Shown: positions 6,401-7,287 of the stretch, in pieces
Numbering within the stretch: the stretch's first letter is position 1
How the letters are laid out: each line of letters starts with the position of its first letter
Assembly (NCBI GenBank): GCA_029933395.1
Contig: JAOZOG010000101.1
Span: 1 to 7,287, forward strand
Direction of reading: 5' to 3'
Length of the DNA stretch: 7,287 bases
Origin: Sulfurovaceae bacterium
GTDB lineage: Bacteria > Campylobacterota > Campylobacteria > Campylobacterales > Sulfurovaceae
Notes under the pieces: model-generated
What the model was told of the DNA's origin: nothing
Seen by the model: the letters and a program-made list of their open reading frames with translations, nothing else
Database searches by the model: none
Made by a program: the position numbers and the translations under genes

Positions 6401-7287
6401 TCTGCATCGGTCACGCCATAGCCTACAGGCAGCGTGAATTTCGCATAATATTTTCCGGCCTGCAAATCTGAAAATTTATAATAGCCCGGATTTCCGGATG
6501 CGTCACTGCTTGTTACAAGCCAGTTGACAAGATAATCGTCAGCAGTGGATTTCAAGCCGTCCAGACCAGGGCTCCACAGCTCCACACGCACCCCGTTCAT
6601 TCCGGTTGCCGGTGCTTCGTCCTGTATGCCGTTGCCGTTCTCGTCAACCCACACATAGTTACCGTATCCCGCAGGATTTGATGCCTCTACGACGATACCG
6701 ACCTTGTTCGGCTCAGCCGCAGGAAGTCCTTCGCCGGTATCCTGTCTGTACGCTTTGAAGCCAAACGAGTTCCACGCGATCTCACCTACAGGCGCATCTA
6801 TAGGTGCCTGCATCGGCCAGCCAAACTCAAACTCATCCAGCGGATCGATAACGATCGAGCCGAAATCGAATTTCAGTGACTGCACCGTTGAGAGATCTGC
6901 CGGCGGAACGGCACTCCAGTGCGGATCGTCACAACCGCTGTCGACACCATACAGCGGACGGCACGGATTATCTGATGTGCTGTAATAAACCGTAATGCCC
7001 GTCGGTGTCTGGATAGGTGCCGTCAAAATAGGTCTCCAGGCACTCTCTCTCGGACTGGTATCGATTACGCCGGTATCGCCGACAAACGGCAAAATATCGA
7101 TAGCCTCTATATTTTCCATTACTACATTTCCTGGATTCTGGATAAGCAGTTTATAGCGAAGAGAGCCGCCCTGCACAGTCACTCCATGATCGGGTGATTT
7201 GCTCCAGTCGGTATCTTTCTGTCCCTTGACCCACTTTATCGACTTCATAATTGCCGTTGTACGGACATCGATATTGGTGATGCTTGA
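412..7287 (-). CDS. Giant SdrD B-repeat surface protein with IPTL-CTERM sorting signal (5' end outside window)
   Basis: Probable exported surface stalk or adhesin-like protein. The frame stays open from the window edge to a TAA at 412-414, giving 2,291 visible residues. The first visible ATG (7246-7248) is probably internal: 13 sense codons precede it, no Shine-Dalgarno-like sequence lies before it, and no signal peptide follows. Numbering from that Met: DUF11-like region 1-190; SdrD B-like units 1-4 at 192-726; GEVED domain 727-891; units 5-12 at 892-1832; unknown module 1834-1955; unit 13 at 1956-2055; type-3-like calcium loops 2056-2107; cysteine-containing domain 2114-2247; sorting tail 2248-2278. 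Most units open with a W-x-D-x-N-x-(N/D)-G-I-Q-(D/N) acidic loop and end near SGEN...D-x-GVY, as in the calcium-binding B repeats of Sdr proteins. The protein is very acidic. No catalytic domain is visible. Export and surface location are inferred from the tail and the adjacent exosortase; the ligand is unknown. Confidence 0.93.
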   Translation of the reverse strand, partial: SSITNIDVRTTAIMKSIKWVKGQKDTDWSKSPDHGVTVQGGSLRYKLLIQNPGNVVMENIEAIDILPFVGDTGVIDTSPRESAWRPILTAPIQTPTGITVYYSTSDNPCRPLYGVDSGCDDPHWSAVPPADLSTVQSLKFDFGSIVIDPLDEFEFGWPMQAPIDAPVGEIAWNSFGFKAYRQDTGEGLPAAEPNKVGIVVEASNPAGYGNYVWVDENGNGIQDEAPATGMNGVRVELWSPGLDGLKSTADDYLVNWLVTSSDASGNPGYYKFSDLQAGKYYAKFTLPVGYGVTDADVGTDDTVDSDVNGTTLMTEVTGLDATEVDLRWDMGLLQLPVAAVGNYVWFDRNGDGIQNESTMDGLNGGINGVQVKLYLNGSEINSTVTANDQFGNPGYYQFTGLTPSGGYEIEFIKPAGYTFTTVNVAGSSEAEDSDADETTGRTGVFSLAANEFNRDFDAGIIVPQGTLSLGDRVWLDDNTNNSHDGIYDAASESGINQVVVNLYKDTDADGAFTPGVDAFVASTLTITKAGEAGYYRFDGLFAGDYIVQVDEANFLGGVLSGLENAVANGIGDPDDDVDNDDNGITLAGYGVVSQAVTLSAGAEPSGDHNPTLDFGFIEPQLSSLGNFVWLDSNQNGLQDGSEIGLAGVEVKLYDNATGQEVANTVTNGSGYYFFVDLVPGEYIVEVVPPAITGISVTSKDSGSDDMLDSDIDPNTFRTDVITLAPATVDPDWDAGFFVPTDWGDLPISYGTLAENGGASHYLGSGLMFGDSVDAEVDGQPNAAADGDDLNGDDEDGITFLSQLITCEEATVEMNISGAPSGQAYVDAWIDFNSDGDFSDAGEHLLDTYSVGNGVNRYTFAVPCDAVVSDAVYARFRISTTGGLGVTGLANDGEVEDYLTTITSFASIGDRVWVDTNGNGIQDAMEPGVENVNVTLYKSDGSQVETNTTDTSGQYRFNDLLPDDYYVVFDLDSPALSGYIPTLQDQGGDDLADSDADRVSGQTAVTTLDPGENDPSWDLGVYIPASIGDLLWIDTNADGIQNEVGTGIDGIDVVLYYESNNTVAGTTTTSGGGNYLFDNLRPDSYYIDFDLSATSYLISLIDQGMDDALDNDMNATGGIAAETLSSGENNMTLDGGVYEYASIGNYVWDDADANGIQDAGEEAIADVDVNLYMADGTFLGTATTDNSGLYSFTGLTPGDYYIEFDLTTLPLGYIPTLQDAGADNAVDSDANETTGRTAVTTLESGENDPSWDMGAYGPASLGNYVWVDTNADGIQDEIDTGIAGVIVSAYTAAGDFVKNDTTDSDGYYLIDGLVPGDYYVEFNLSSDVLVNGGYRVSAADQDGDDTLDSDADTANGRTAVVTLASAEYNPTLDMGVYQPASYGDIVWLDANGNGIQDAMEPGIEGVQVTLYYDINGTVAGMMDTNTTGGYRFTGLLPDDYHAVFNLGDSDLAGYVATLQDNSNDSLDSDADRITGETISTNLESGEYDPSWDLGVYIPASIGDLLWIDTNADGIQNEVGTGIDGIDVVLYYESNNTVAGTTTTSGGGNYLFDNLRPDSYYIDFDLSATSYLISLIDQGMDDALDNDMNATGGIAAETLSSGENNMTLDGGVYEYASIGNYVWHDTNADGIQDPGEEGIEGITVNLSGDASATTVTDSSGHYLFDSLVPGSYRVEFVAPPNMEISPRNTTDDALDSDADPSGYTADIELSSGENNMSFDAGMFVFVGVGDYVWFDFDGDGVQDADEEGIEDINVTLYRIETDGSTTALESVLTDANGIYRFEDVVPDTYQIGFDFDSLADPYVASPKDASGDDETDNDMNATTYRTDPFVFSSGENNISFDAAVSPPKSVSVVVNTYCVDDAPYADYNITLVGIPYEGATADINWSKMDATIVESLHDQPLTGTLLWPGAEIDGSGMGTAWPGWKLEGGLWVEVDDGLRPDMNISVSVGQFDQVMISYPPATRECMTDPRSSIGDFIWNDENADGIQDAGESGIGGVTIDLYLNGELNTTTVTDGNGNYLFGSLPFGEYTVDVVETSLPANFTSTTGNDPYGIALGSGEDVRHADFGYAPDSDGDGIHDVIEGDDDTDGDGTPDNLDDDSDNDGTPDQEEGTGDSDDDGIPDYQDYDPTGYFYDESTGEIIGGGIVDINCTNGAIPNPGHIDSDGLYKFTVGSITTQTECTLTITPPDGYVVSTACLPSGVLDVPSGSSVYLGQGEYANTMMLGGYDSATGCADNPYYYRLVIENGDAPVYNNNIPIKKNIAVPTLSEWGRIALIVMMFISASALLYRREEKF
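415..507 (-). other. IPTL-CTERM protein-sorting signal
   Basis: Residues 2248-2278 have the three parts of an exosortase target: the motif VPTLSEWG (2248-2255), a hydrophobic helix of about 16 residues (IALIVMMFISASALLY, 2257-2272) and a basic start to the tail (RREEKF, ending at the stop). IPTLxxWG tails are the known partner of exosortase H, and a partial gene for that enzyme lies directly downstream. Cleavage near the motif and transfer to the cell surface or release are expected from the family, not shown here. Confidence 0.93.
508..909 (-). other. Cysteine-containing membrane-proximal domain
   Basis: Residues 2114-2247 contain four cysteines (2135, 2165, 2181 and 2217), a short beta pattern (GLYKFTVGS, ECTLTITPPDGYVV) and the closing stretch NPYYYRLVIENGDAPVYNNN. 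From memory, a similar closing stretch recurs just ahead of sorting tails in other very large Gram-negative surface proteins. It probably forms a disulfide-stabilised fold that presents the sorting signal. Confidence 0.6.
925..1083 (-). repeat. Four thrombospondin type-3-like calcium loops
   Basis: Residues 2056-2107 hold four D-x-D-x-D-G-x-x-D loops: DSDGDGIHD (2056-2064), DTDGDGTPD (2071-2079), DSDNDGTPD (2084-2092) and DSDDDGIPD (2099-2107). This is the classic type-3 repeat pattern, in which each loop binds calcium through its Asp side chains. The segment probably forms a calcium-rigidified linker between the stalk and the membrane-proximal domain. Confidence 0.88.
1084..1383 (-). repeat. 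SdrD B-like unit 13
   Basis: Residues 1956-2055 form a shorter unit of about 100 residues: SSIGDFIWNDENADGIQD, then GGVTIDLYLNG, NGNYLFGSL and a closing DVRHADFGY. It is separated from the main array by the unknown module and leads straight into the calcium-loop segment. Confidence 0.85.
1384..1749 (-). other. Unrecognised ~120-residue module between SdrD units 12 and 13
   Basis: Residues 1834-1955 lack the SdrD acidic loop. They open with SVSVVVNTYC, hold a Trp- and Gly-rich centre (LLWPGAEIDGSG, then TAWPGWKLEGGLWVEVDDG) and end at ISYPPATRECMTDP. The two cysteines (1843 and 1950) bracket the module and could tie its ends together. The alternating hydrophobic pattern suggests a beta-sandwich. 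I do not recognise the family. The aromatic surface could suit carbohydrate binding, but that is speculation. Confidence 0.6.
2425..2829 (-). repeat. 405-bp exact direct repeat, copy A (unit 10)
   Basis: Compared base by base by eye, this tract shows no difference from 3847-4251. It encodes the last 11 residues of SdrD unit 9 (DPSWDLGVYIP), all of unit 10 (residues 1485-1600) and the first codons of unit 11 (ASIGNYVW). Identity stops sharply: base 2424 differs from 3846 and base 2830 from 4252, and many silent and amino-acid differences follow on both sides. The spacing of 1,422 bp is 474 codons, so recombination between copies would keep frame. Confidence 0.95.
3847..4251 (-). repeat. 405-bp exact direct repeat, copy B (unit 6)
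   Basis: Partner of 2425-2829 and identical by eye at every base, including third codon positions. It encodes the end of unit 5, all of unit 6 (residues 1011-1126) and the start of unit 7. It lies nearer the N-terminus, with three diverged units between the copies. Identity at silent sites beside clearly diverged neighbours points to a recent homogenising event, or to an assembly artefact. Confidence 0.95.
4576..5070 (-). other. GEVED domain inside the surface protein
   Basis: Residues 727-891 interrupt the SdrD array. The domain opens with DWGDLPISYGT (728-738), followed by the acidic DGDDLNGDDEDGI. It has WIDFNSDGDFSDAGE (815-829), an EF-hand-like loop, and ends with ARFRIS (860-865) and NDGEVEDY (877-884), the signature that names the family. 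Cysteines 793 and 850 form a likely pair. GEVED domains are common in large extracellular proteins of Gram-negative bacteria; the role here is unknown, perhaps a spacer or binding module. Confidence 0.85.
5071..6675 (-). repeat. SdrD B-like units 1-4
   Basis: Four tandem beta-sandwich units start at GNYVW (about residue 196), GNYVW (328), GDRVW (457) and GNFVW (612). Each has an acidic calcium-type loop after the Trp, such as DENGNGIQD at 202-210 and DSNQNGLQD at 618-626. Each also has a central GYY(K/Q/R/F)F strand and ends near a D-x-G motif. Unit 3 is the longest, about 154 residues. It carries an extra acidic insert, DPDDDVDNDDNG (559-570), which looks like an added metal-binding loop. 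These four units are more diverged from one another than units 5-10. Confidence 0.85.
6679..7248 (-). other. N-terminal DUF11-like beta-sandwich region of the surface protein
   Basis: Residues 1-190 lack the SdrD acidic-loop motif. The stretch near residues 30-60 (RYKLLIQNPGNV, then IDILPFVGDTGV) follows the DUF11-type pattern of Y-x-L-x-(I/V)-x-N-x-G-N-V followed by D-x-L-P. The region also has AWNSFGF (158-164) and a closing EPNKVGIVVEAS. Two cysteines only ten residues apart (96 and 106) could form a small disulfide loop. The domain probably begins upstream of the first visible Met, because the 13 codons before it continue in frame. The DUF11 assignment comes from pattern memory and is moderate. 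Confidence 0.55.

Noticed and set aside
1084..6675. Regular recurrence of similar DNA strings resembling a CRISPR or minisatellite array
   Set aside because: The period is about 330-460 bp and matches protein domain units in one frame. There are no short identical repeats with unique spacers.
814..6985. Several open frames of 60-93 codons on the plus strand, and others in alternative minus frames, inside the giant gene
   Set aside because: They lie wholly within the long SdrD reading frame, lack recognisable motifs, and several recur only because the coding repeats recur. They are shadows of the repeat gene.

Overview
The window holds two genes, both on the minus strand. One is most of a giant, repeat-built surface protein ending in an IPTL-type C-terminal sorting tail (bases 412-7287). 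The other is the first 114 codons of an exosortase of the XrtH type (bases 1-343), the enzyme family matched to that tail. Transcription runs from high to low coordinates, so the substrate comes first and its presumed sorting enzyme follows after 68 bases. Both genes are cut by the window: the surface protein lacks its true N-terminus and the exosortase lacks its C-terminus.

The surface protein shows 2,291 residues (2,278 if counted from the first visible Met). In order it has: a DUF11-like beta-sandwich region; four SdrD B-like units; a GEVED domain; eight more SdrD B-like units; an unrecognised module of about 120 residues; a thirteenth SdrD unit; four thrombospondin-type-3-like calcium loops; a cysteine-containing terminal domain; and the VPTLSEWG sorting signal with its membrane helix and basic end. 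It reads as a long, very acidic, calcium-stiffened stalk held at the cell surface or released from it. Any ligand-binding head or signal peptide would lie upstream of the window.

The short gap (344-411) holds a strong interrupted hairpin followed by a T-rich stretch on the transcribed strand. It is a plausible partial terminator that would give much substrate and little enzyme.

Three things stand out. (1) A 405-bp tract occurs twice with no difference seen by eye, exactly 1,422 bp (474 codons, four units) apart, inside an array whose other units have diverged; this suggests recent gene conversion or an assembly effect. (2) 23 of 34 Asn-X-Ser/Thr sequons carry Asp or Glu at position -2, the extended sequon of bacterial PglB oligosaccharyltransferases, so the stalk may be heavily N-glycosylated. 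(3) All ten cysteines lie outside the thirteen SdrD units and come in even numbers per non-repeat module.

Organism: the exosortase/IPTL pair indicates a Gram-negative bacterium. Frequent ATA isoleucine codons and the PglB-like sequons would fit a sulfur-oxidising member of the Campylobacterota, but this is a low-confidence inference. No RNA genes, mobile elements or CRISPR arrays were seen.
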